DNA of 48,001 bases from Phlebiopsis flavidoalba (Eukaryota; Basidiomycota; Agaricomycetes; Polyporales; Phanerochaetaceae). A model generated the notes under the pieces. The model searched no databases, was not told the origin of the DNA, and saw only the letters and a program-made list of their open reading frames with translations. Positions 1 to 10,309 of this stretch are shown in pieces (the stretch's first letter is position 1; each line of letters starts with the position of its first letter). The DNA is taken from NCBI GenBank assembly GCA_035772785.1, contig JAOCPU010000100.1:1-48001 (forward strand), written 5' to 3'. A program made the translations under genes and the position numbers.

Positions 1-72
1 ACCCCCCATTTTGAAAAGGATGTCAGCCCGAGCCTGGGACCCCCTTTTTAAAAGGCTCCTAGGATGGCCCAT

Positions 73-336
73 CTATTTTACAGTACAGCCAGTTACAGAT
101 CTGTGGGTGTTTTGTAAAAGGACTACATGGTCTGGTGACTTGGGCTCGAACTCCTTCTCCCACAGCGGCTTCTTCACCCCAACTGCCTCCTGGAACTTTT
201 CACAGTCCCACTTGGCCAAAAACCAAATCAAAACAAAAGCCCAGGTGGCCCCCATGCTGCTGCTGTTGTTGCTGTTGCTGTTGTTGCTGCTGAGAGTGCG
301 ATGACGAGAGAAGTGGGAAAGAAAGCTTGCTCTCAT
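73..336 (-). CDS. possible exon, unrecognised, Asn/Ser-rich
   Basis: An open frame of 87 codons on the minus strand. After a basic N-terminus it has an Asn/Ser-rich stretch made by the trinucleotide repeat at 255-292, then a more ordinary sequence containing WAFVLIWFLAKWDCEKF. I do not recognise a family. The opposite strand is also open over much of the interval, so coding status is uncertain. It could be an internal exon of a gene running off the left edge, or chance openness around a microsatellite. Confidence 0.12.
   Translation of the reverse strand: MRASFLSHFSRHRTLSSNNSNSNNSSSMGATWAFVLIWFLAKWDCEKFQEAVGVKKPLWEKEFEPKSPDHVVLLQNTHRSVTGCTVK
255..292. repeat. (GCT/GTT)n trinucleotide microsatellite
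   Basis: About thirteen consecutive TGC/TGT trinucleotides (GCT and GTT units mixed). On the minus strand it would encode alternating Asn and Ser; on the plus strand it would encode poly-Leu. The interruptions suggest an old tract rather than a freshly expanded one. Confidence 0.9.
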
Positions 337-344
337 ACCGTGCT

Positions 345-960
345 ACGATTTGCCTCTATATAACCGCTTCGCCCCGATTCCCTTCGCCCGATTGATGCGC
401 TACAGACCGCTGATCAACAACATTGCACTGCCAATGATGGCATGGCTTCCGCATGTTCCGCCGTGTGTCATACGTCTCAAGCTTGGCGTTTCCATTGTAG
501 GACATTTTTGCCTTGTTTTTAGTTTGCTCCCGTGTAGCGTGGCTCCCACTATCGCTCCAATCTGTTTGTATCTATTGGACGATCTGCTTGGGTTCCCCTT
601 CCATTTGATGCCAAACATGCGCTTAGGCACAATGTCGACTATCCCATCGCACCAAATAAGGCACATGCAGAAATTAGTCTAGGGGATCCTAAATGCGCAA
701 AACATGAGGCCAACTATTAAACTCTAAATTCAGATCTGCTGAACCTTAAAATATTTTCTCCTCGATACGCTAATATAGCCTACATTCAAGTCTCGCTATT
801 GTATGGACACTCGGTGTGATGGACATTGATGGTGCCCTTCGGGACACCGTCATATGTTCCTCATTTACCACCCTCTCAAACAACAAGCTGACTTACATTA
901 AGGTCGAAAATTAGCTATCTAATCAGGACTCCAATACAAGCTATGTTAAGACCCTAAGCA
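345..960. other. no gene seen
   Basis: Mixed-composition sequence with short overlapping open frames on both strands (for example 350-682 plus and 400-666 minus) but no recognisable motif, splice pattern or repeat. I see nothing supportable here. Confidence 0.4.
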
Positions 961-970
961 CTTCCGACCT

Positions 971-1406
971 GTCTGCGTTGTGCAGACGGCCCACGCTTGC
1001 TCCTGCCACACCCGGCGCCTCATTCCTGATAGTGCCATTGTGCGCCACACCCGTCTGCGTTGCGCAGACGGCCCTTGCCTGCTCTTGCCACGCTCGGCGC
1101 CTCATTCCTGATGGTGCCATGGCGCGCCGCACCCGTCTGCGTTGCGCAGACGGCCCTCGCCTGCTCCTGCCACACACGGCGCTTCATCGCTGATCGTGCG
1201 TCGTCTCGCGTGGCGCCCGTCTGCGTTGTGCAGACAGCCCCCGCCTGCTCCTACCACACTCGGCGCCTCATCGCTGATCGTGCCATTGCTTGCCGCACCC
1301 GTCTGCATTGCGCAGACGGCCCTCGCCTGCTCCTGCCACACCCGGCGCCTCATCGCTGATCGTGCCACCTCGCGTGGCGCCCGACGCCCGTCTGCGTTGT
1401 GCAGAC
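971..1406. repeat. tandem array 1: palindrome plus GC-rich spacer, about 82-bp period
   Basis: Six copies of the palindrome GTCTGCGTTGCGCAGAC (with GTTGT or ATTGC centre variants) start near 971, 1053, 1135, 1219, 1301 and 1390, giving periods of 82, 82, 84, 82 and 89 bp. The spacer is also repeated. It contains GCTCCTGCCACAC, then CGGCGCCTCAT and a TGATNGTGCC stretch. The array is open in several frames on both strands because the unit is GC-rich and roughly a multiple of three, so the open frames here are not evidence of a gene. Confidence 0.9.
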
Positions 1407-1493
1407 AGCCCGCGCCCACCCCTGCCACCCCATCCGCGTCATCGCTTGTCGTCCTTGGCCTCATCGACGTCGTCGAAACACGATGTGTCCGCC

Positions 1494-1570
1494 GCCAGGA
1501 CAGTGTGTCTATGCCCAGGACAGGGCGTCTATGCCCAGGACAGCGCGTCTATGCCCAGGACAGGGCGCCT
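1494..1570 (+). repeat. 20-bp minisatellite (copy A of a dispersed module)
   Basis: Four tandem units of roughly GTCTATGCCCAGGACAGGGC. It is followed by a stretch containing AAGCCTCATAAC and CTAAACCCTAGATG. The same order, a CCAGGA minisatellite then CCTACTAAGCCTCATAAC, recurs in the same orientation at 6463-6580, so this is one of two direct copies about 4.9 kb apart. Confidence 0.8.
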
Positions 1571-1620
1571 ATTCTCGTCCTAGTCAGTCCTATCAAGCCT
1601 CATAACCTCTAAACCCTAGA

Positions 1621-1895
1621 TGCAAGGCATCTGCACGGTGCAGATGGGTATAAATAAGCACTATAAATGCGGTGTAAATACGGATTATATTGGATGTGAC
1701 CTGCCTGAATGCAAAGCATCTGCACTGTGCAGATAGGTCTGGAAATAGGGCCATAAATGCAGATTATATTGAATGTGACCTGTCTAGATGTAAGGCATCT
1801 GCACTGTACAGATGGGTATGAAAATAGATCCATAAATGCGGATTATATTAGACATGACCTGTTGAGATGCAGGCCATCTGCACTGTGCAGATGCA
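1621..1895. repeat. tandem array 2: palindrome plus AT-rich spacer, about 80-bp period
   Basis: Four copies of the palindrome CATCTGCACNGTGCAGATG start near 1628, 1717, 1796 and 1875. The AT-rich spacer is also repeated and contains ATAAATGCGGATTATATT and a GTGACCTG tract. The palindrome matches that of array 3, but the spacer does not, and neither spacer resembles array 1. Confidence 0.88.
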
Positions 1896-1970
1896 TGCAC
1901 ACAAGGCAAGTTACTGTATCAATGTATATTAATAGAGCAGTACAGTATATATAGAAAGAATAATAGCAAT

Positions 1971-4896
1971 CATCAAGAGAATCTCCAAACCCAAATTAGT
2001 GTAGATTAGTCTTAATCTTCCTTACATGCCACTTTTTTGGAGTAAACAGATAGCTAATGATACTAAATTGCTAATGCATTAATTTGCTCCTATTTGTGTA
2101 CTTTTTTTTCTCACTTATTGAGGCCTAACCCACTAATCCACTTGTTTCTATCTTTTTTGACATTAATCGAGTAATCTGTGACTTTCTTTGCTCTAATTGG
2201 TTTTTTTTTTTGTCTATTGACCAACTTATTAGTGCCTTAAAGTTGGCTTCTTTACAGTTAAAACATTATTCTGTTATCTTGAGGCTTACAAATGGCTTTT
2301 CAGAGCTTTATTTAGAGTTAAAGGCTTGTTTCCAGACTTTCTCCAAGCTTAATGACTATTCAACTAAATAGCTATCTGGTTCCTATTTAAGAGTTAATTA
2401 GAGGATAACCAAGTCTTTATCTGCTAATGCTTTCACAATATATTATCTAAGGGCTTAAATACCACTTACACTACAGTATACTACTATTCTACAATCTTGT
2501 AGAAAACGACTGCCTTATTACTCTCTAACTATGCATTAGTCTACTTACCAATTAAGTTACTTATATCTAACTATCATGCATGTATTTAGTGTCCATATAG
2601 CATAGGGCCACTGGGTTACTAAATAATCAATATACAACCCAGCCTCCCAGATAAGATGACCCCTTGCTTGGGCTTCATTATTACCTGACAGCAATTATAG
2701 TATGCAAAATAGAAATCACTATGGCTGCTCAGTAGAAGTCAGTACTACTATTCACACAGTATAAGTATATTGATACAACAAGCTCTATGGATATGTGGCA
2801 GCTGACATTGGTGTAGATCAAGCAAAGACTCACTGTAATGCTATAATACGGAGATTAGTGCACGAGAGCAGAGAGGTTGTTGAGAACCGCACCAATGCTT
2901 CACGAAAATGCGCTAAGTCCGTGGGCGCTTGCACTGTAGCCGCGCGTTGACTTGTCAGTGGCCCCCGAAGACCGTTACCTATATTTCTCTCGCTCGCTCA
3001 TGGAATACATTCTGTTTACCAGCCTCAGTACCCCTTTCGACTCGAATCTGGCGAGTCTCTCGAGTCTCCACACGTCGACGCGTCGTTTCTGTCGTCCGCG
3101 CGGCGCGCAGCGCCGGGACTTGCCGCGCGTCGACCCAAGGTCGAAGCGCCCGGTTCGACTTCGCTCCTCCGCCATCGGACGTCGTTTGCAAGCACGACGG
3201 CCGTCCCCACACACCCGCAGGGATCTCTTACGAGACCTCTGATGGTATCTCTCTCCCCAAATACCCCCCACTCCTTCCCAACCGCGCGCCGCCAAGCTCG
3301 AACATCGCCGTGCGCACGACTCGCGCACCACCGGACCTCCATACCGGCGAGCCCAACCTCGAAGACCGAACGAGGACCAGAAACGCTACAAGAGCGTTGG
3401 GGACGGCCGGGGAGGTGTGCTAGGCACACAAACCGGTCTCCTGCGGGACGAGCGGGCCTGCGGGCTGCGTGGTATGAGGTACGTCTCCCACACTCTCATT
3501 TGCAACCTACAGCGGTCTGACGACGCTGTCGTGCACGTACGAGCGTGCGCGACAAACATCGAACACACGGTGAGTCCACCGTCTTCGTTTTCGACGCCTC
3601 CACCTCCGCCCCTGTCGATGCATGGCCCCTGCCCTCGCCTCTGCCCTCCATGGTACCCCGCCCGACCCCCGACCTTTGTTGACGTGCGCACCCCGGCCGT
3701 TATCGGTGCCCACGCCCCACGCCTGCTCAACGGACGTGACGTGCCCTTCCTGACATGTCGGTCCACGCCCCAGGCCTCGCCGCTCCTGCTGCCCGGCCCT
3801 GCCCTGGTTCAAAGCACACGCACACGCACACGCACACACGCGCACACGCGCCCGCGCACCTGCCCTACTGGACACACCTGCGCACGTCTCCGCCCTCGTC
3901 CTCTCTGAAGCCCCAGCCCTCCCTTGATGCCCGCGTCCGCCCTGCCCACGTTTTCGTTCGCGTGCCGGTCCCCATCCTCCTCGACTCTATTGCCCACGTC
4001 CGCACGCGCCCTGCCCACGACTTCACCTGCGCCCCGGTTCTCGCTCTTTTTAACGTATCCGCCTCGGTTGTCATCTTTCTCAATGCCCTCGGCGCCCTCG
4101 CCGGTGGCTACTCTGCCTCGGCCCCCGCATCGCCCGACCTGCCGTTTTGCGACGCAAGACACGACCGAGGCCATCCCAAAGCCCAAGCTACCCGTTTCTG
4201 CCCGCCTTTCCGTCAGAACGAGCCCGCAAGCACCGCACGGTCGCGCGCTTTCGTCGCGTGCCGCGCACCCGACTACACACGCACCGCCACAACCGTCACC
4301 ACCACACGCACCGCCGCAACTTGGTGGGGTGCATATTCACTGGCCAGGCATATCACTTCGCCCACGCTGGTGTACACAGTGCGACAGCAAGGACAAGGCA
4401 CACTGATGCCCTTGTCACTGCACTCAGAAGCCATGTCAGACTGAGTGCACACACTCACTCTCATTGCAGAGGTATGGATCATCTCTCAACTATATTCACA
4501 TCTATGTTACTGCATAGAATATGTGTGTTACCAATGTAATATGTATGTAGCACAATGTAAATGATCATGTATACCTTCTAAACACCTTGGAGAGCATGCT
4601 GAATGCCTGGGATATGCTGATACCTAGTATATACAAGTATATAACACACTGAAAGGTGTGAATTAGTTGAATAGCCAGTTAGCTGTGTATTAGCCTCACA
4701 TTACCTGATTAATAGGATAGTGTGCAGAAAGTGCCAAAAAAGTGTCAAATTAGTGAGCTGATAGTGCCAAATTAATGAATCAACTCTCATAAGAGGACTG
4801 GATTTCCGGGGGAATTAATGCTAATTCACTAATCCACTATTTCTCCCAAGATTAGTGTTAATTAGTGTGGATTAGTGTTAGGGGATTCTCGAGATG
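1971..4896 (+). mobile_element. large TIR element, left copy (non-autonomous, superfamily unassigned)
   Basis: The ends are inverted repeats: the left end begins CATCAAGAGAATCTCC and the right end, read inward, begins CATCTCGAGAATCCCC. Both are followed by several ATTAGTG/CACTAAT subterminal motifs. The flanking dinucleotide is AT on both sides (1969-1970 and 4897-4898), a possible 2-bp target duplication. A diverged copy lies inverted at 17046-20142 and aligns across its length, which fixes the boundaries. The outer parts are AT-rich, and a GC-rich core spans about 2880-4440. No transposase was recognised. The many subterminal repeats and short duplication recall CACTA-type elements, but the terminal bases are not CACTA, so the assignment is open. 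Confidence 0.75.
2880..4440 (+). other. GC-rich core of left TIR element, proline-rich low-complexity frames
   Basis: Abrupt switch from AT-rich to GC-rich sequence. A segment around 3120-3210 (rich in GTCGACG/CGCGCG, then CATCGGACGTCGTTTGC) is well conserved in the inverted copy at about 18970-19100. Further in, a Pro/Ser/Arg frame at about 3537-3655 (containing VHVRACATN and GPCPRLCPPW) matches the right copy (HVRACVATN, GPCPRLRPPW at 18512-18636). After that the sequence becomes a degenerate C-rich minisatellite with an (ACACGC)n run near 3812-3846. It may be a captured gene fragment or GC-rich satellite. I do not assign a protein. Confidence 0.45.
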
Positions 4897-4898
4897 AT

Positions 4899-6320
4899 CT
4901 GTCTGCACTGTGCAGACAGGTGTGAACTAAGCAGGTCACTGCTACAGTGTGGGTAGACAGAGCAACAGCAACCCGTCTGCACTGTGCAAATGGATGTGCA
5001 CGAGGCAGAATGGGAATGCACCAGGCAGGTCACTGCTACAGTGTGCGTAGACAGAGCAGTAGCAACCCATTTGCACCGTGCAGATGGGTGTGCACCAGGC
5101 AGGATGGATGAACAGAGTAGCAGCAATCCATCTGCACAGTGCAGATGGGTGTCCACCAGGCAGGTCACTACTACAGCGTGCGTAGACAGAGCGGCAGCAA
5201 CCCATCTGCACGGTGCAGATGGGTGTCCACCAGGCAGGTCACTGCTATAGCGTGTGTAAACAGAGCAGCAGCAACCCATCTGCACCGTGCAGATGGGTAT
5301 GCACCAGGCAGGTCACTGCTACAGCATGCATAGACAGAGGCAGGTCACTGCTACAGTAAACAGACAGCAGCAACCCATCTGCACGGTGCATGGGGTTATG
5401 CCCAGGGTCACTGCCACCATGCATGGTAGACAGAGCTAGCAAGCTCATCTGCGGTGCAGCGATGTGTAAAGTCACTGAGCACCAGAGCAGCAGCAACCCA
5501 TCTGCACCGTGCAGATGGGTATGCACCAGGCAGGTCACTGCTACAGCATGCGTAGACAGAGCAGTAGCAATCCATCTGCACGGTGCAGATAGGTGTCCAC
5601 CAGGCAGGTCACTGCTATAGCATGCGTAGACAGAGCAGTAGCAACCCATCCGCACGGTGCAGATGGGTGTGCACCAGGCAGGATGCGGATGAACAAAGTA
5701 GCAGCAACCTGTCTGCACAGTGTGCAGATGGGTGTCCACCAGGCAGGTCACTGTGCTGGGATGTCCACAGCGTGTGTAAACAGAGCAGCAGCAACCCATC
5801 TGCACCGTGCAGATGGGTATGCACCAGGCAGGTCACTGCTACAGCATGCGTAGACAGAGCGGCAGCAACCCATCTGCACGGTGCAGATGGGTGTCCACCA
5901 GGCAGGTCACTGCTATAGCATGCGTAGACAGAGCAGCAGCAACCCATCTGCACCGTGCAGATGGGTATGCACCAGGCAGGTCCTGCTACAGTGTGCGTAA
6001 ACAGAGCAGTAGCAACCCATCTGCATGGTGCAGATGGGTGTCCACCAGGCAGGTCACTGCTACAGCATGCGTAGACAGAGCAGTAGCAACCCATCTGCAC
6101 GGTGCAGATGGGTGTGCACCAGGCAGGATGGATGAACAAAGTAGCAGCAACCTGTCTGCACAGTGGCAGATGGGTGTCTACCAGGCAAGTCACTGCTATA
6201 GTGTGCGTAGACAGAGCAGCAGCAACCCATCTGCACGGTGCAGATGGGTTTGCACCAGGCAGGATAGGTGAACAGTGTATCCAGCAATTTATCTGCACAG
6301 TGGAGACGGGGTGTGTGCTG
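4899..6320. repeat. tandem array 3: palindrome plus spacer, about 72-bp period, about 18 copies
   Basis: About eighteen copies of CCATCTGCACNGTGCAGATGG, mostly spaced 70-76 bp. The spacer contains a CCACCAGGCAGGTCACTGC tract, then GCGTAGACAGAGCAG and AGCAACC. One copy near 5371 is truncated, and the units at 5390-5480 and 5690-5770 are rearranged. The array begins within a few bases of the right end of the left TIR element, and array 2 ends about 75 bp before that element's left end. The element therefore sits inside, or abuts, a cluster of palindromic arrays. Open frames on both strands are a by-product of the period. Confidence 0.93.
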
Positions 6321-6462
6321 CACCAGTCACCTAATAGGTGCTTGCCATCTGTCTGAGTGGTGTCCATCTGTACTAATCAGCAACCACAGTCACTGCTGCT
6401 GCTGCTACATAGTGGTATCAGTACTGAGTACGGAGTGGCAGTACTAGCAACGAGCCGCTGCA

Positions 6463-6580
6463 GGACAGGCCAGGATTGCATGTCTATGGCCAGGACTGTG
6501 TGTCTATGGCCAGGATTGGGCGCCTAAACCCGTCCTGGATGGTCCTACTAAGCCTCATAACAATCCTAACCCTCAATGTT
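6463..6580 (+). repeat. minisatellite module, copy B
   Basis: Three units of roughly ATGTCTATGGCCAGGA, followed by GGGCGCCTAAACCCGTCC, then CCTACTAAGCCTCATAAC and an AACCCT-containing end. Order and orientation match copy A at 1494-1615. The two copies bracket array 2, the left TIR element and array 3. Confidence 0.75.
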
Positions 6581-6589
6581 AACCAGCGT

Positions 6590-7285
6590 ACTGTGGCTGA
6601 TGTCATCATCCTTTACGCGCCCGGATCCTTATCTGGTATCTCTTTCACACATACACGTGACCTCCGGACTTCGGTTTAGGTCCTAGCCGCCAGCCTGTCT
6701 GGCGCCGGTGATTAAGCGTTGGTATGCGTGGACGCCCGGGGCATTGCCGCGGTAGCTAACGCTCAGACTTAAGCGCTTTATCGCCAGTCCGAATGTGGGC
6801 CGTACTCATCTAGATGCCATGGTCTAAATGGAGCCGACTCTGACGTCATCGCGCGTCTTTCGGGCCAAAGCTTTCGGGCCGAGTGAGTCATCACTAGCGT
6901 GTAATCCGATCATGATCGGAGTTGAGATAGTTCTGCCATTGGCTACTATGACAGAACGTGTGAACAAGCCAGTATTGTCGGCTCTAAAGGTAATTTCCTC
7001 TTAGTCACCTTGTACGTGATTGGCGGGCTTCCTCCCCGCTGACTCATAGACTCTTATGGGGCAGAGACCTTCGGGCCTCCGCCCCCCGCTGACACACTCT
7101 TGTGTGTCAGCAGTGCAACGGGTATATATGCCCAGTGGACTGCGCTGATGAGACTCAAGTCGAAAGCTGCAGGTGTCACAGTAGTGACACTCACCTTCGC
7201 AGTCCCCCCCTCGTATCTCATTCAGCAACGTCACTGCTCGCTCGCTCGCGCTCGCGTCGACTCCCCTCCCTAAACCCTAAACCCA
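6590..7285. promoter_or_regulatory. GC-rich segment with hairpins and a TATA-like box; possible solo LTR or promoter relic
   Basis: Contains two perfect hairpins: GCTGACACAC/GTGTGTCAGC with a 4-nt loop at 7088-7111, and GTGTCAC/GTGACAC near 7174. There is a TATA-like GGGTATATATGCC at about 7120-7132, a TGACGTCA-type site near 6841, and a duplicated TTTCGGGCC near 6857-6881. A TATA box in GC-rich flanks could come from an LTR or a dead promoter, but I could not define matching LTR termini or a target duplication. No open frame here resembles a known protein. Confidence 0.3.
7268..7284. repeat. short CCCTAAA tract
   Basis: CCCTAAACCCTAAACCC, two and a half units of a 7-bp telomere-like repeat, internal to the sequence. 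It is too short to be a telomere, and most basidiomycetes use TTAGGG. It is recorded as a motif only. Confidence 0.5.
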
Positions 7286-7374
7286 TAAAGAGGCTATAAG
7301 TTAGGATTGTAGATGTATATAAAAGATGTTTCACACTTTATATATGTCAGCATAGCCTTTTAGGACATCACTTT

Positions 7375-7535
7375 TATTGAGTAGACCTGTGACCCAGACT
7401 CATAAGACTCAGACTCATAGGTCACAGGTGATCTGTGGCAAATACTCATGTGGATCTGAGTCAGGTCTTTGAAAAGCCATTGACTCATGGGTATGGATCT
7501 GAGCCAACTCATGAGTTAACTCATGCTGCAGCCAC
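7375..7535 (-). mobile_element. remnant related to the nested hAT-like element at 13583-14044
   Basis: The run ACCTGTGACCCAGACTC, then GGTCACAGGTGATCTGTG, then GACTCATGGGTATGGATCTG follows the same order as the reverse complement of 13583-13740. The far end (GTTAACTCATGCTGCAG) corresponds to the TIR region of that element but is diverged, and the other end is missing. It reads as a truncated, older relative. Confidence 0.5.
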
Positions 7536-7539
7536 ATTG

Positions 7540-10300
7540 TGAACGACCACAATACGTCCCGAGTAGCTATGACCATGGTGGCCACCACGCAACGTGCATT
7601 AGGAAAATTTCACCTTGCGCCGTAGAGGTACAGAGTCTGGGTAGCAGTCATATCATGGTAGCAAAGTACCCCCGTACATAGTACTCCATACCTTGCACTA
7701 AATGATCCGTAGCAGCCCATAGCAATCCAAACCTCTATTAGGTATCTTCATACCATGTTATATCAGCCCACTCAACTACACAAATCATGCCAGATTTTGA
7801 TTAAATTGTAAATAGATATCATTTTGAATGTATACTATGAGTACAAGTACTATACAATGCACACTAAGCCATTTGAGGGACCACCACATATGTATTGACA
7901 GCCGGGGTCATCTCGCGGGTACTATCAGCACACACACCATTGCCGCACAAGCGTTATTGCCGTGTGAATATTCTCGCTGTGTATTGCTAACAAGCCAACC
8001 ATGTCCAAGTCACGAGTACTATTTGCACACAAATGTTGATGCTGTGGAAGTATCGTCGTCACATGAGCATTTCCGTCGCGCACCGAGCATCATAGCTGCG
8101 CAGTGTTGCGTCTATGCAAGTGATTCCTCAAACTCTGAGTGAGTGCTGCCGTTGCGTGGGCCTTGCTCTTACCGAGGGGTTACGTTGCATGGTAATGACC
8201 GTTGCGTGAGCGTCGCCGCTACACAACGGTGTTGCGGTTTCATAGGCCCAGGTGCGACTGTTGCAGGAACTACTTAGTAAGCTGGGAGTGAGATAACACA
8301 GAAATTAGCAACACGTACCTTCCACCAAGAATCAAGATGGATTCAGTCCGCCATGACTCTTGTATCACTAAGCTTGGAGAACACTGGGCTGCGGCGCCGT
8401 GATTGCAGGATGGAAAACGTCGATAAGACTCGCACTCACCTTTGGAAGATATTGGGCGGCATTTAGCAAAACACAAAGACCATTTTAAACATGTCGGGAG
8501 GAGGAGAGAAGAGGAGTGAGAGGAGGGAGAGAGCAACGACAACACGACAGGCTTGAAAAAGTTAACTGGGCGCTTGGCCCGATTGCGCCATTTGTCTTTA
8601 GGGCAGATGTTGGAGCACTTGTATCCTGAAACTTGGGGTAAGCCCGAAGGTCAAAGGAGACAAGTTTGAGCAGCTGTGGCAATGTACGAAGGGTGCTGGC
8701 TTTCACAGTTTATAGAGGGACTAAACGGTTGAGGTTACGGCAACAGATAGACATGTCGTCATGTTGATGGGTTTATTGATGCTATCAACATGCACCAAGT
8801 CTACGGACATCACCGATGGAGGTACGGCGTGCTACGTAGACTGTGTACAAAGTGGCTTTCAATGTAGCTTTGTGCGTTTTCTGATGTGAGCGAACACAAC
8901 ATGCCAGCGTGGGTGAGACCAGCCACAGCATGAGGAGGATGTCCATGCCAAGGATGTCCATGACACGATTGACAAGGTCGGCATGACAAGGGCTCATATG
9001 TGAGAACTGATATGTGTCAGCTGTACATACTACACTCTCACCAACCTCATTGCCACCGTAGGCCACCGTCAAGACATGTGCTGATGGTTGGCTGGTTGCA
9101 CACCACCAGCATTCATAGTCTATCTTTTCCTTTTACTTGTCCTCTTTTGTGGTTAATACTTAGTCTTTTTGAATACATATTGTGTTTTGATTTTCAAGTT
9201 CTATGTGTGAGACCTAATGAGAGCCCAGAAATCAAATATATCCAGTTGATTAACAGATTAACAAACAAAAGGCTGCTAGTGAACAGATTAACAGAAAAGC
9301 CTAAAAACTGTTGAAAAGCTGTTAATTAATATAATGAACACAAAAGCACAAGAGCTGCTAAAAAACAGCGAGACAGTGCACATTAATGTTAATTAACATT
9401 CTTCTGTTAATCATGTTCATAGGTGTTCATTAATGATAATTAACAAGGGGTGGTTTTCAGATGTCATGCAAGGCGTTACACTAAGTCGAAAAATTGGTGA
9501 GTGTCTGCACACGCTGCGACAGCAAACATGAAAACAAAATAACAGTCAAGAAACCACCAAAAAACCACTAAGAAACACTCAGGAAACACTCAAGAAACTG
9601 CCAGGAAACAAATTAACGTCCGAGCCTTGCAAAAGAAATGCTTCCTATCCATTATTTCATTAGTTGCATTTTCTGGAGGTTTTTTGTTTTAAAATGCTTC
9701 TTATTGGCCTGGATTTTCTCTGATGATGCAGATAGTATCTCTCTTTTATTTCCATTCACTCCAAAGACATGCATAATACCCATCCCATTCATTTTGCTGA
9801 TAAGTGAGGATAACAAATATGCGCAGTCAAGATTATATGATGCTAATAGGGAGACTGTCTAAAGGTAATAATAGACCAAAGTATTTAGGAGACTTCAATC
9901 AACTTTGCAACGATGGCACAACCTATGGAAAGCTGCAGGTTTGTAAGTTACATCCACAATCCAAAATGTAACACAGCTCATAGGGACACGTCTTCTGGAT
10001 AGGCTCCTAAGCAGAATACATAGAGAGTAATTCATGATACTGATGTCTGCATACAAAGTTGCACAAAGAGTTGTCTAAATTCTCTGTCAGTTTTTATTAT
10101 AACGTCAACCATTAGAATACACACGTTCAAAACCTGAGAAACATGCGAAGCAGCAACCGGATGACCCATTTTTCACCATGTTGTCGATTGTGCACTAAGG
10201 GTAAATGACGCCATGCTTGGCATGAAACTTGCATGAGGAGCTTGAAAGATGAAAAGAGTGAGACAGGATGACTATTACAGCTTCAAGAAATGCAGAAAAT
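7540..10300. other. no intact gene; one possible spliced relic on the minus strand
   Basis: Mostly featureless. On the minus strand between about 8560 and 8150 there are paired splice-like signals: GTGAGTGCG, then AAGCTTAG, then GTACGTGTTGC, then CTCCCAG. They link short open pieces (one contains VIQESWRTESIL) downstream of a pyrimidine-rich tract, which could be a degraded gene end. The segment 9230-9460 is rich in TTAATTAAC-type motifs, and 9545-9610 has several AAGAAAC(A/C)AC repeats. Nothing is recognised as a protein family. Confidence 0.3.
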
Positions 10301-10309
10301 GACATACTA

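Noticed and set aside
971..1612. Alanine/cysteine/arginine-rich secreted protein encoded by array 1
   Set aside because: The repeated peptides come from an 82-84 bp unit read in all frames and both strands. There is no start context or signal peptide, and the period shifts frame between units.
4899..6320. CRISPR array
   Set aside because: The palindromes repeat regularly, but the spacers are also near-identical copies of each other. The repeat core is too short and variable, no cas genes are present, and the genome is eukaryotic. It is a tandem satellite.
1494..6580. LTR retrotransposon with the two minisatellite modules as LTRs
   Set aside because: The direct repeats are only about 120 bp, partly minisatellite, with no TG...CA ends, no target duplication, and no gag or pol sequence between them.
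7268..7284. True telomere
   Set aside because: Only two and a half units, internal, with unique sequence on both sides.
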